Assembly: GCF_013402915.1 (NCBI RefSeq) | Contig: NC_050723.1 | Coordinates: 124,001 to 188,000, forward strand | Length of the DNA: 64,000 nt | Direction: 5' to 3' | DNA from: Zygotorulaspora mrakii | Lineage: Eukaryota; Ascomycota; Saccharomycetes; Saccharomycetales; Saccharomycetaceae | Shown: positions 47,826-58,481 of the stretch, in pieces | Numbering within the stretch: position 1 is the first letter of the stretch | Layout of the letters: each line of letters opens with the position of its first letter | Position numbers and translations under genes: made by a program | The notes under the pieces: model-generated | What the model was told of the DNA's origin: nothing | Databases searched by the model: none | What the model saw: the letters and a program-made list of their open reading frames with translations, nothing else

Positions 47826-49151
47826 CTACAGATCAAACTGTTTCAAGATGTATGGTATCTTTTGTGCCCTTGAGTCGCTCGAAAGCTTTGATAAGTAAAT
47901 GTTACGTTTTTTTTTGTCTTCAACACATTTTTCTCTATTAAGTTTATCTTTATCGGTCCATTTCACAGGCTTAAACGGATCCTTTTCACCGCCCGTTTGG
48001 TCTAAAATACTCTGAAGTTCATCATAATAGTCAAGGTCCTTTAGGTCAGCAAGATTGTGATAGTTTGGAAGCGTCGCAAGGAACTCGGGCTCTAATTCAT
48101 CATCAGATTGATTAGGAACTTTCAATTGGCCACTGAATACCTTAACCATAATAGCCGCCTGAGATTCTGCCAATGGAAATGGGACCACTGATTGAGGCAG
48201 TAAGGAAAATGCCAAAGTTGGATCTTTCACGAAGATTATTTGCTTCCAGAGATTGTAAAATCTCGTTGATTGCTCCTTATCGGTTTGACGATCCAATTGC
48301 GCTTTTATACTCCCCTGCAGGAAAGGTGCAGAGTAGTAAAATCCTGTCGCATAAATCAAATTATCGACATTCTCCAAAATTCTACCATCTTGCAATTTAA
48401 CCGTCCTACGAGCATAGTCTGTTGACTCAATTTTCGGAACTGTCTCTACGACATCCGGAGTTGGGAAATCATCAGGAATTAAATCGCTTTTAACATCAGT
48501 AACGCTACGATATACTTTTTTGGCAACGGAAGCAAGTTGGTTCACGATGTCTTGACCAGAAGAGCCATTTCCAACGACCACAACGGTCTTATCACGCGCA
48601 AATTTGCAATTTTTGAAAACCTTGGAATGAACAGCAGCGCCGTGGTCGATCCATTCACTCAAACCCGGCACTTTATCAACTGGAACATTTGGTACTGAAA
48701 AATGGCCATTTGCCAGAACAATGAAATCAAACTTCAAGGTAGTTTCTTCGTTTGTCTCTGTATTTCTAGAGACCAAAGTCCACTCGTTATCACCTTTTGT
48801 CAGTTCAACGACCCGTGAATTCAAATGAACATTGAAGTTCTGGCTCGGTTTAATAAACTTTTCATAATAGCTTATCAAATAGTCGTACACATTCTGTCTC
48901 CATGGATACAGGGGGACGTCATCTGGGAATGGGAAGCCGCTAAATCTCATCAGGTATTTCGTAATGTTTGTCTCCAAATGGTCATACATCACCCTGTGAT
49001 CATTATCGGCCTCTGGGTAATGCCATATGCCACCTACACTATAGTCAGACTCGAATAGATTAATTTTAATTCCAGGAAAATTGGCAAGAAACACTCTTGC
49101 CGTAGCAAGACCACCTGGACCTGCACCAACTATAGCCAATCTTTTCGGCAT
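47826..49151 (-). CDS. FMO1: Flavin-containing monooxygenase
   Basis: ER-associated FAD/NADPH monooxygenase; in S. cerevisiae it oxidises small thiols and helps set the redox balance for protein folding in the ER. The protein has 441 residues (S. cerevisiae 432). The FAD dinucleotide fold is GAGPGG (9-14) after a short beta strand. The NADPH fold is VVVGNGSSGQDI (191-202). The FMO-type motif between them is degenerate (VFKNCKFARD). A second conserved block, NLIYATGFYYSAPF, carries the ATG-type motif. Intact, between STB5 and CTR2 as in S. cerevisiae. Confidence 0.94.
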   Translation of the reverse strand: MPKRLAIVGAGPGGLATARVFLANFPGIKINLFESDYSVGGIWHYPEADNDHRVMYDHLETNITKYLMRFSGFPFPDDVPLYPWRQNVYDYLISYYEKFIKPSQNFNVHLNSRVVELTKGDNEWTLVSRNTETNEETTLKFDFIVLANGHFSVPNVPVDKVPGLSEWIDHGAAVHSKVFKNCKFARDKTVVVVGNGSSGQDIVNQLASVAKKVYRSVTDVKSDLIPDDFPTPDVVETVPKIESTDYARRTVKLQDGRILENVDNLIYATGFYYSAPFLQGSIKAQLDRQTDKEQSTRFYNLWKQIIFVKDPTLAFSLLPQSVVPFPLAESQAAIMVKVFSGQLKVPNQSDDELEPEFLATLPNYHNLADLKDLDYYDELQSILDQTGGEKDPFKPVKWTDKDKLNREKCVEDKKKRNIYLSKLSSDSRAQKIPYILKQFDL

Positions 49152-49733
49152 CTTGAATCTCTTCCTTCAAGTCAATTCAACTTAGCACACTTTTCCAAAC
49201 ACAGTCTAATGCAGTGATCAGTGCACTGTGTTCCTCAGGGCATTTTTCTTTTATATACAAATGTATTGGGAGCGATATCTTTCACCTTCACTAATCGAAA
49301 CTTTATCTTAGGCCCGAAACAAGTAGCGGCAATATACCAAATGCAAAAGTAGAAAAGTGCATTTAAGATTAATAGCTCTTATCTCCTGAGAAAAGACAAA
49401 ATCTGATGATGATTGCAGCTTGTAGCCGTATAATGGGCATAGCCTTATCAATTTCAATGTTACGTTTTACTTCAATATCATAGTTTTGCAAGACGGTGGC
49501 AGTTTCGGATATTAAATGATGATGGCCAACTTGTGATTGTGCTTTCGTGTAATCTTATATCGTTTGTCGAACGATAAATTACATTATACACTGGAAACCA
49601 TCATAAAAACAGTGAGATGTTTGCCCGTTTGTCTACCACTGAAGGGATGCCTTGTTTTGTAATTATCGGTAGTTTCCAAACAATAAATAATCTAAAATGT
49701 TAACTATATAAATTACGAACAGTACTCTTATGC
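49152..49733. other. FMO1 promoter and CTR2 3' flank
   Basis: 582 bp without a gene. CAGTG-N6/7-CACTG inverted repeat at about 49212-49228 and TATATAC near 49253 lie close to the FMO1 ATG and may be promoter elements. Otherwise plain AT-rich DNA. Confidence 0.5.
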
Positions 49734-50213
49734 TCAATGGCACGATAAGGAAGCTTCTTCAAGAGCGATAGATCTTATTCTTGGCGACCAAGAGTAATGC
49801 CCCCAAACTGCACCTATAACGACGGCCAGCATCAACCATCCATTATAGGTCATGAAAATTAGCATCAGCATAAAAGAGTAGCCAACCTGTAAACCGTACC
49901 AGCAGCTCTGGGATAGTCTGTTCCTTCTTCCCACATTGCTCGAGACAGAAGCATCACTCGAAGGGGCAGTAACACCACGATTAATCTGAGATTTATAGAT
50001 GTAGTATTTCAAATACTCGTAACCATAAGTTAAAAGAACTATAGCTAGAAAACTGAAAAGCAGGTGACTAAACTTTTTGATATGCCACCAGGAGAATATT
50101 ACGCACACGTTTTTATACTTCCATGTGAACAGCATATTCATTGAGCAATGATCGTCTCCCATGTCCATGTCCGCATGGCTCATACTGCCATGGCTCATAC
50201 CAGCATGATTCAT
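49734..50213 (-). CDS. CTR2: Vacuolar low-affinity copper transporter
   Basis: Ctr family trimeric Cu(I) channel; in S. cerevisiae it releases copper from the vacuole. The only in-frame ATG fitting is at 50213, giving 159 residues; an upstream GTG is not accepted. S. cerevisiae Ctr2 has 189 because of a longer N-terminus. Residues 1-27 are a Met/His copper-binding head (HAGMSHGSMSHADMDMG). Three membrane segments follow at about 46-66, 108-123 and 127-143. M117-x3-M121 in the second forms the selectivity filter and G134-x3-G138 packs the third. The end ASLSCH matches the S. cerevisiae ending SSLACH. Confidence 0.94.
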   Translation of the reverse strand: MNHAGMSHGSMSHADMDMGDDHCSMNMLFTWKYKNVCVIFSWWHIKKFSHLLFSFLAIVLLTYGYEYLKYYIYKSQINRGVTAPSSDASVSSNVGRRNRLSQSCWYGLQVGYSFMLMLIFMTYNGWLMLAVVIGAVWGHYSWSPRIRSIALEEASLSCH

Positions 50214-50472
50214 AGTAGTCAATCTTTGAGATACAGCAGAATCGCGATCCACTAACGAGATCGAGAACACTTGTCAGTTTTATATGAAACCTTTGAAGTC
50301 GGTATATCTTCGATACCTTATGGTTTATTTTTAAGGTGCAATTTACCAAAACACGAATGAATGGTAAAAAAGCAGAATTCAAAAACTTGTAAAGATTCAT
50401 AAAAAAGCGTAAGTAAACCTATTTAAAATAAAGATGAAATAAAGATATTTTGATTTTAGTTTAAAATCAGAT

Positions 50473-51786
50473 TTACAATTTGAAACCGTGGTGGAAGTTG
50501 TCACCAGCGTAGACACACTTGTCACCTAATTCTTCTTCAATTCTCAACAATTGGTTCAATTTAGCCAATCTTTCAGATCTAGCTGGAGCACCAGTCTTGA
50601 TTTGACCAGTTCTCAAACCAACGACCAAGTCAGCAATGAAGGTGTCTTCAGTTTCACCAGATCTGTGAGAAACCATAACACCCCAGTTGGCAGCGAAGGA
50701 GTCTCTAGCAGCCTTGATGGATTCGGACAAAGTACCGATTTGGTTGACCTTCAATAACAAAGCGTCAGCAGCCTTCTTTTCAATGGCGGTAGCAATTCTA
50801 GCTGGGTTGGTGACAGTCAAGTCATCGGCAACAATTTGGATACCAGCAGTCTTGAAGTAGTGAGACCAAGCTTCCCAGTCATCTTCAGCAAATGGATCTT
50901 CAATGGAGACAATTGGGTATTTCTTGACCAAACTGTGGTAGAGGTCGGATAATTGTGGACCAGTTAACCATTTAGATTTGTCAGATTGTGGGTTTTTGAA
51001 GTCCAAATCGTACATACCGTCTTTGTAGAATTCGGAAGAAGCACAGTCTAAACCGATCTTGACCTTACCATCGTGACCAGCAAGTTTGATAGCATCAACG
51101 ATCAAGTCCAAAGCTTCTTCAGCAGTTTGAATGTTTGGAGCAACACCACCTTCGTCACCGACGTTACCAGCAGAAGAACCGTATCTCTTCTTGGTCAAAG
51201 ACTTCAAGTTGTGGTAAACTTCAGAACCAATTCTCATAGCTTCAGCGAAGGTCTTAGCACCAGTTGGAGCAATCATGAATTCTTGCAAAGCCAAAGCACC
51301 ACCAGCGTGAGAACCACCGTTCAAGACGTTCAAGAATGGAACTGGTAGAACGTATGGGGAAGATTTGGATTGAGCCAAGTCAGCCAAATGTTGGTACAAT
51401 GGGACGTTCTTTTCAGCGGCAGCAGCTCTGGCAGCAGCCATGGAGACACCTAGGATAGCGTTAGCACCCAACTTACCCTTGTTTGGAGTACCATCCAAAG
51501 AGTTCAAGAACTTGTCAACAGCTTCTTGGTCTTTGATGTCAATGCTAGCCTTGACGAAAGCTGGAGCAATGATATCGTTAACGTTGGCAACGGCCTTCAA
51601 GACACCCTTACCTAACCATTTGGATTTGTCACCATCTCTCAATTCCAAAGCTTCGTGGACACCAGTGGAAGCACCAGATGGAACAATGGATCTGAAAGTA
51701 CCCTTACCAGTGGTCAATTCAACTTCAACAGTTGGGTTACCACGGGAGTCGTAGACGGATCTAGCGTAAATCTTAGAGACAGCCAT
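50473..51786 (-). CDS. ENO2: Enolase
   Basis: Glycolytic 2-phosphoglycerate dehydratase. The ATG at 51786 ([18 protein letters not shown]) gives 437 residues, the exact S. cerevisiae length; an open frame extends 21 codons upstream but without conservation. The Mg and substrate residues fall at the usual places: S40 in PSGAST, H160 in GGSHAGG, E169 in LQEF, the Asp/Glu ligands in GLDCAS, IEDPF and DDLT, and K346/H374/K397 in LKVNQ, SHRSGE and KTGAP. Codon bias is extreme, as in a highly expressed gene. A single gene stands for ENO1/ENO2; flanks (CTR2, SPC97) favour the ENO2 name. Confidence 0.97.
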   Translation of the reverse strand: MAVSKIYARSVYDSRGNPTVEVELTTGKGTFRSIVPSGASTGVHEALELRDGDKSKWLGKGVLKAVANVNDIIAPAFVKASIDIKDQEAVDKFLNSLDGTPNKGKLGANAILGVSMAAARAAAAEKNVPLYQHLADLAQSKSSPYVLPVPFLNVLNGGSHAGGALALQEFMIAPTGAKTFAEAMRIGSEVYHNLKSLTKKRYGSSAGNVGDEGGVAPNIQTAEEALDLIVDAIKLAGHDGKVKIGLDCASSEFYKDGMYDLDFKNPQSDKSKWLTGPQLSDLYHSLVKKYPIVSIEDPFAEDDWEAWSHYFKTAGIQIVADDLTVTNPARIATAIEKKAADALLLKVNQIGTLSESIKAARDSFAANWGVMVSHRSGETEDTFIADLVVGLRTGQIKTGAPARSERLAKLNQLLRIEEELGDKCVYAGDNFHHGFKL

Positions 51787-51908
51787 TGTGTTTTGTTTGG
51801 TTTGTGTGTGTTTGTTATGCAAAATAATTGCTTGGTCTTTTCCGAACAAACAACAAAAATAAAACGTAATTTATACAATGACAAATGAATGGCAATTAAA
51901 TCCTTTAC

Positions 51909-51915
51909 TTATATA
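51909..51915 (-). promoter_or_regulatory. TATA box of enolase
   Basis: TATATAA on the minus strand, about 123 bp upstream of the ATG, in a promoter with strong codon-bias gene downstream. Standard placement. Confidence 0.75.
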
Positions 51916-52462
51916 TGTTCATAATCACAAAATGTTGTAAAATGAGAAAATTGGAAAAAAAAAAGATCACCTTTGCCTTAAGCCATACTTCTCTGCCATT
52001 CTTCTAATTTCTCTCAACATAATAAGGTCATAACATAAATCAGAACATAACATGGATAACACTTCATTCCATTATTGTCACCATCGTCCTACGTTCCACC
52101 ACCATCCACTCCACCCACCCAATACGGCTTGTGTTGCCACAACCGCATTCAAAATAGCATTGAAAAATCGCACCAACGTGAGCCAAAGAAATGGACTAGT
52201 ATGATGATGATGCTTTAATGGATGGCAGTTGCAGTTGGCACCTTACAGGCGCACACTGGCACAGATTTAATGTAGTGCATTATACGATAATATCAACATG
52301 TTGTGGAAGCTTCACGTTTCGATAGTGGAAGCCAACCAGCACAGGCTCCCAGCACCCTCTATTTCGTGAAACGAACAATTGGTCACTTTTGTGGAATCTC
52401 AAAAGTTAAAATAGTGGTGATTGGGTTTTAATTTATTATTAATATCGCACGACAGTGAAAAA

Positions 52463-52476
52463 GTCACCCAGAACGT
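52463..52476. promoter_or_regulatory. Abf1-like site
   Basis: GTCACCCAGAACGT matches the Abf1 consensus RTCAYTNNNNACGW except at the sixth base. Abf1 binds the enolase UAS regions in S. cerevisiae. It is 680 bp from the ATG, so it could equally serve to end SPC97 transcription. Confidence 0.5.
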
Positions 52477-52586
52477 AACGCCAATACTTCTTCAATAGTC
52501 CGAGTGAATGGTTGCCTGTGGTCCAACGGCTCGGTGGCTCGATGGTTCGATGGCTCGCTGATTCTACGGTACAACCGCTCGAGGGC

Positions 52587-52595
52587 TCGGCGGCT
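52587..52595 (+). promoter_or_regulatory. URS1 (Ume6) site
   Basis: TCGGCGGCT is an exact match to the URS1 core bound by Ume6, a repressor of early meiotic and some metabolic genes. It is in the distal enolase promoter, 106 bp past the SPC97 stop. Confidence 0.6.
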
Positions 52596-52700
52596 TGACT
52601 AGTAATTCAACAACGATGATACCATGGATACCCGCCTGGAGTTGAAGCTCGAAAAGTTGAGAATAGCGTTTACGCTGCCTTTTGTCTCACTAGAGACTAT

Positions 52701-55205
52701 TTACAGGTTCAGCGACGATAATAATCTTGTGGATTGAGTCTCATCGATGAGCATGACACTCCCCTGACCAGACATAGCGTTCGCCGGTGCATGATTACTG
52801 TAATGGTAGTGCATTAACCCTTCTTTGAATGCTATGGTGTGCTGTTCAAAGCCCTGGGATACCAGGTTGATATACTTGATCAAATCGGGAATCAATTTGG
52901 TTGCCTCATGTTCATTGAAGGCCCTTTTCTTGCCGTAGTTATTTGGATCAGCGCTTGTGGTTGCTCCTGATCCAACGAAACTGTGATAAAGGTGTATATC
53001 TAATTGACAAAGTTCTCGTCTCATAGAGGTCAGAAATTTGCAAAATTTATGAATAATTTCAAAAATTTGTAACTGTATTTGAAGCAACTGTGATAGACAG
53101 CAGTTTGTCATTATATTGGTGAGACTTTCTTGTAAGCCAGTTTGCCAATCGAAGATGTTTTGTGTACTTGTTGTATTAGTTTTCATCTCTTTTTCGACAA
53201 CGTCTTGAACAAAATACTCCAGTACTAATTTAATGAATTGATTCATCTTACTATGAACAATGCGACACCGCTTAATGATTTGTTGGCGAACTATGGGGGA
53301 ATAACCTTGATATTTCCAAATTTGGTGTTTATTTATTTCCATCCAAGTGTCTTCTAAAAGTTTGCTGTAGTATTGAACAAGGTATAGGTACCTTGAAATC
53401 GATTGGTACTGAACAATACAAGTTCTAGTTACTATAATGTTCAATGGATATGGAATCATAATTTCGAAGCATAAATGGTGTATGTTGCTCTTTCGTTGCT
53501 TAATAACATCATTAATATCCTCATGAGCTATATTATCGTGTTGCGTGCGTGAGCGTTCTGACTGTCGTATTTCTCTTAATAAGATATCCTTTAAATTCTG
53601 AAAATTACTTGCATTCAGTAAATCTGCAATTTCTACTTCATTATTGGCTACCAATTTTCCATTTACAAGCCCATTATCAACATCCATTTCCTCGCTATTT
53701 TGGTTAACGTACGGTAATACAGATTCCTCAAAAGATTGATCATCTAGCTGCAAAACCATCAGCTGTTCAATCAAATCATCTGCAACTCCAAAATTTCTGT
53801 TTTGTTCAAAACTTTTCTGCAGTTTTATCTTATCTGAACCATTAGGCTTATAACGTCTTGTTAATTCGGTCATATTTTGAGAGAAAAAATCGCTAATACC
53901 TCTACCGTTTTTCTTACCAAAAAAATGTTTCTGCAAGCTCTGTAAAAAACGTTTCAACTGATAACCTTGAAGAAACATTTTCGAACATATTTCGTTTGCT
54001 CTTTGGTACCATCTATTGATGAAAAGTTCCAAACTGTTACCTTCCAGTAGTTCAGTAAAACTTGAAAATAAATTGATATTATTTGTAGTCATATCAACGG
54101 GTAATTTATGCAAATCCAAACTGGTTCTTAGGACATTAAGCAGCTTTCCTGTTATTAAAAGTTTGAATAAAAGATCGTTATTATCCCTCTGATTTATGAA
54201 TTGTTTCAATAATCCATCCTTACGAACGACATACTGTGTATCCCAGACCCTGTCACCATATTTGAGCAGTGAGGTTACACCATTTACGTGTTTCATGGTG
54301 TCCACAATCATGAATTCATCGAAAGGATCGTTTAATTCCCCTCGGCTTAGCCAATTTTTCAGAATTAAAAAGTAATCTTCTGCAATCTTATTCAGCAGAT
54401 CTTTCAGAAACAGAACGTTTGTTCTATCACCTAAGTTTTCGTGAATTAAATCCTGAACTATCCCCAGGACGATTCCCCCTTTCGCCATCGGCATGATACT
54501 TGTATCTGTCGCTAAAATCGTACCATTCTGCGCTCGACCTTGACTTTTCAAATCTTCCATGAAATTTTTGAAATCTTCCTCCGTTTTATCCATATTGTGC
54601 CGCGATCTGTCCTCCTCGGCTATTCTCTCATACAGGGTAAATAGCAATTCCATATGCTTGCCGATTTCAAAATCGTTGAGCATCTGTTCCATCTCTCTTA
54701 TCGAAAAGTTTACATTGCTTTTGAAGCTTCTCTCCAGCTTGTCCACAACAAATTGTAAATAGTTGTATCGCAGAAAACTCTTGATCTCATATCCTAGCCT
54801 TTGGAGCACCACCCCGCATTTAAGCTGCGACCATTTCTCAGCCGCCTTGCTCAAAGTCACATAATATTTCCCCAATTTCGCGATCCTCTTGCTCAAGGAC
54901 TTCAGTGAAGGATCCATCATTTTTGCAATCTTAAACTCGGGTATTATCTCACTGTAAGTATCGTATCTGTTGTTGTATCGGATATAAACGCCTTCTAGTC
55001 CTACAAGCACATTCAACAGGTCATGAACAACTAGTGCTTCTTGCACTCTTCTATGTTCTGGCGACGACAGCTCGCTTAACGGGTATGACTTCAATTTACC
55101 ATGTGTGGATGCGGGACCTAGGTAGTTCACTATTCGTTCCAAAAGTGGCTGATCCATGCGCCCTGTGACAAGTCGCACATGATCTTCAACCGGTTTTACC
55201 TCCAT
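52701..55205 (-). CDS. SPC97: Gamma-tubulin complex subunit Spc97 (GCP2)
   Basis: Forms the gamma-tubulin small complex with Tub4 and Spc98 at the spindle pole body and nucleates microtubules. The ATG at 55205 (MEVKPVEDH) matches the S. cerevisiae start, giving 834 residues (S. cerevisiae 823); an open frame continues 11 codons upstream but is not conserved. GRIP1 covers about 45-400 (RRVQEALVVHDLLNVLVGLEG, ENLGDRTNVLFLKDLL) and GRIP2 about 560-790 (IPYPLNIIVTRTCIVQYQSI, TNIMTNCCLSQLLQIQLQIF). The middle linker is Asn/Asp-rich and variable. Confidence 0.94.
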   Translation of the reverse strand: MEVKPVEDHVRLVTGRMDQPLLERIVNYLGPASTHGKLKSYPLSELSSPEHRRVQEALVVHDLLNVLVGLEGVYIRYNNRYDTYSEIIPEFKIAKMMDPSLKSLSKRIAKLGKYYVTLSKAAEKWSQLKCGVVLQRLGYEIKSFLRYNYLQFVVDKLERSFKSNVNFSIREMEQMLNDFEIGKHMELLFTLYERIAEEDRSRHNMDKTEEDFKNFMEDLKSQGRAQNGTILATDTSIMPMAKGGIVLGIVQDLIHENLGDRTNVLFLKDLLNKIAEDYFLILKNWLSRGELNDPFDEFMIVDTMKHVNGVTSLLKYGDRVWDTQYVVRKDGLLKQFINQRDNNDLLFKLLITGKLLNVLRTSLDLHKLPVDMTTNNINLFSSFTELLEGNSLELFINRWYQRANEICSKMFLQGYQLKRFLQSLQKHFFGKKNGRGISDFFSQNMTELTRRYKPNGSDKIKLQKSFEQNRNFGVADDLIEQLMVLQLDDQSFEESVLPYVNQNSEEMDVDNGLVNGKLVANNEVEIADLLNASNFQNLKDILLREIRQSERSRTQHDNIAHEDINDVIKQRKSNIHHLCFEIMIPYPLNIIVTRTCIVQYQSISRYLYLVQYYSKLLEDTWMEINKHQIWKYQGYSPIVRQQIIKRCRIVHSKMNQFIKLVLEYFVQDVVEKEMKTNTTSTQNIFDWQTGLQESLTNIMTNCCLSQLLQIQLQIFEIIHKFCKFLTSMRRELCQLDIHLYHSFVGSGATTSADPNNYGKKRAFNEHEATKLIPDLIKYINLVSQGFEQHTIAFKEGLMHYHYSNHAPANAMSGQGSVMLIDETQSTRLLSSLNL

Positions 55206-55446
55206 TAAAGAGATGATCTTATCTTTCGCACAGCACACACTTTTTACTTGCCTCGTCTTCTTCTTTCTCGAACCGACCTTTAATTCTTTGTTTACTATTC
55301 ATCCCATCGACATATTCCTGCCGTTGCCGCCAAACTCGTCTCAAAAGAACAGACGTCGCGAAGTACGTCACACATTTCTGTGACGTTCGCCAGGCAAAAT
55401 GACACAAATAACAGCAAAGCTCCCAAGATAATATGATACACAGGTC

Positions 55447-55680
55447 CTAGTATGTACTAATGATTTTTTCCCTATGAGAGGTCAAGCCCCAGTGTTCCCT
55501 CAATTCAGCCAAGATATTTGTTTTTTCTTGGATGTTTTCATGTTTAGTAACCCACACCATATTTACAAACCAGAGTTGCAAGACAACAATTGACAAACAA
55601 GTAATAAAAGATTTTTTAGAATGAAATATTTTGCTTCTGGTGGTTATTTGGTAGTAGATGGAAAGTGAGCCTTCGCGCAA
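55447..55680 (-). other. Unassigned small open frame with a membrane segment
   Basis: 77 codons with no ATG at the start (first possible codon TTG); a stop lies three codons further up. It contains a clear hydrophobic stretch (ITCLSIVVLQLWFVNMVW) followed by a charged helix (ENIQEKTNILAELREHWG), the layout of small mitochondrial inner-membrane assembly factors. The only ATG inside (in VNMVW) would give 37 residues. A 5' exon is conceivable: CTACTACCAAATAACCACCAG just upstream resembles a branch site plus 3' splice site, but I found no GTATGT donor. I cannot name a homologue. It may be a pseudogene or chance. Confidence 0.25.
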
Positions 55681-55795
55681 TCCAAATTAAATGTTCCTCG
55701 TAAATTATAGTTGTTATAGCTCATGACTTCAGTATAAAATCATTTTACACGAAACAGCGTTTAGCAGTATCGGTTCCCATCTAAAGATCCCTTGT

Positions 55796-55804
55796 GGTGG
55801 CAAA
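55796..55804 (+). promoter_or_regulatory. PACE (Rpn4) site of PUP2
   Basis: GGTGGCAAA, the exact proteasome-associated control element bound by Rpn4, lies 116 bp upstream of the PUP2 ATG. This is the standard arrangement in yeast proteasome genes. Confidence 0.95.
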
Positions 55805-55920
55805 ACGCTTCCAAAGGAAGCATCACTTCCAAACACTACTTTAAAAGGTGTGTAGTACTTGATATAGCCATTGTGAAAGGATTTTGAAGCAGTGAATCAG
55901 TAATTGGATTTATAGAAGCC

Positions 55921-56703
55921 ATGTTCTTAACCAGAAGTGAATATGACCGTGGTGTCAGCACGTTTTCGCCAGAAGGTAGATTATTTCAAGTCGAGTATTC
56001 TTTGGAGGCGATCAAATTAGGTTCAACAGCAATCGGAATTGCTACCAAAGAGGGTGTTATACTAGGTGTAGAGAAGAGAGCCACCTCTCCTCTTCTGGAG
56101 GCGGATTCAATCGAAAAGATTGTAGAAGTAGATCGTCACATTGGATGTGCAATGAGTGGGTTGACGGCGGATGCGCGCTCGATGATCGAACATGCAAGAA
56201 CTTCAGCTATAACGCATAATCTATATTATGATGAGAATATAAGTGTTGAGTCATTGACCCAGTCGGTTTGTGATTTAGCTCTAAGATTTGGTGAAGGTGC
56301 AGGTGGAGAAGAGAGACTCATGTCTAGACCTTTTGGTGTGGCATTGTTAATAGCGGGCTACGACGATGATGAGGGATTCCAGTTATTCCATGCGGAGCCT
56401 TCAGGAACGTTTTATCGTTATAATGCAAAGGCCATCGGGTCAGGTTCAGAGGGTGCGCAGTCAGAATTACAAAACGAATGGCATTCATCCCTGACTTTGA
56501 AAGAAGCCGAATTGTTAGTACTCAAGATCTTAAAACAGGTAATGGAAGAAAAACTGGATGAAAACAATGCTCAATTGAGTAGTATCACAAAAGATGAGGG
56601 TTTTAAAATATATGATGATTCCGAAACAGCACAAATTATCAAAGAATTGAAAGAAAAGGAAACACAAGAGAGTTCCGGTGATCAAGACGTCGAGATGTCC
56701 TAG
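55921..56703 (+). CDS. PUP2: 20S proteasome alpha5 subunit
   Basis: Alpha-ring subunit of the 20S proteasome, 260 residues as in S. cerevisiae. The alpha-subunit N-terminal signature [20 protein letters not shown] (8-27) is present, followed by GSTAIGI and the typical [13 protein letters not shown]. No catalytic N-terminal Thr or propeptide, as expected for an alpha subunit. The acidic C-terminus (DQDVEMS) matches. Regulated by Rpn4, judged from the PACE site. Convergent with GCN5 with 115 bp between stops. Confidence 0.98.
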   Translation: MFLTRSEYDRGVSTFSPEGRLFQVEYSLEAIKLGSTAIGIATKEGVILGVEKRATSPLLEADSIEKIVEVDRHIGCAMSGLTADARSMIEHARTSAITHNLYYDENISVESLTQSVCDLALRFGEGAGGEERLMSRPFGVALLIAGYDDDEGFQLFHAEPSGTFYRYNAKAIGSGSEGAQSELQNEWHSSLTLKEAELLVLKILKQVMEEKLDENNAQLSSITKDEGFKIYDDSETAQIIKELKEKETQESSGDQDVEMS

Positions 56704-56818
56704 ATTTCTGCGTTACAAGCCTATGAAAACGTACATAAAGAGATATCTCCTCGTAGGTGAAAAAAAAAAAATTCATAAAATTACAATTTTCATTAGTCAA
56801 AGATCTCTACTATATACG

Positions 56819-58282
<1,464 letters not shown>

Positions 58283-58481
58283 CTATGCACACTGTTGCAT
58301 AGACCGAAGTTATGAATGACTATTTCAAGTTCTGAATCGCTACTTAGCGTGATTAATATTAGATATTTGTCACTACGTAGCAGTGTTCATCAACCTTTTT
58401 TTTGGATAAACCAAAACAACTAACGCTTCATGTCGAACGTCGGGCAAAATCAAAACTGCCGTTGATCATGATATGACTTCG

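Larger units (their letters stand above)
51787..52700. other. Enolase promoter and SPC97 3' flank
   Basis: 914 bp, long for a yeast promoter but usual for enolase. It holds a TATA box, CACCCACCCAATAC (Rap1-like) near 52110-52130, GGAAG motifs (Gcr1 CTTCC on the other strand) near 52305-52330, an Abf1-like site and a perfect URS1. Four short GGCTCG(G/A) direct repeats lie at 52529-52557. No gene. Confidence 0.65.
55206..55920. other. Divergent SPC97-PUP2 region
   Basis: 715 bp. The PUP2 side holds a PACE site and TATA-like DNA. A minus-strand open frame with a hydrophobic segment lies at 55447-55680 (separate entry). Confidence 0.6.

Noticed and set aside
50473..51849. Longer enolase with 21 extra N-terminal residues
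   Set aside because: The extension lacks conservation; [10 protein letters not shown] is the universal yeast enolase start.
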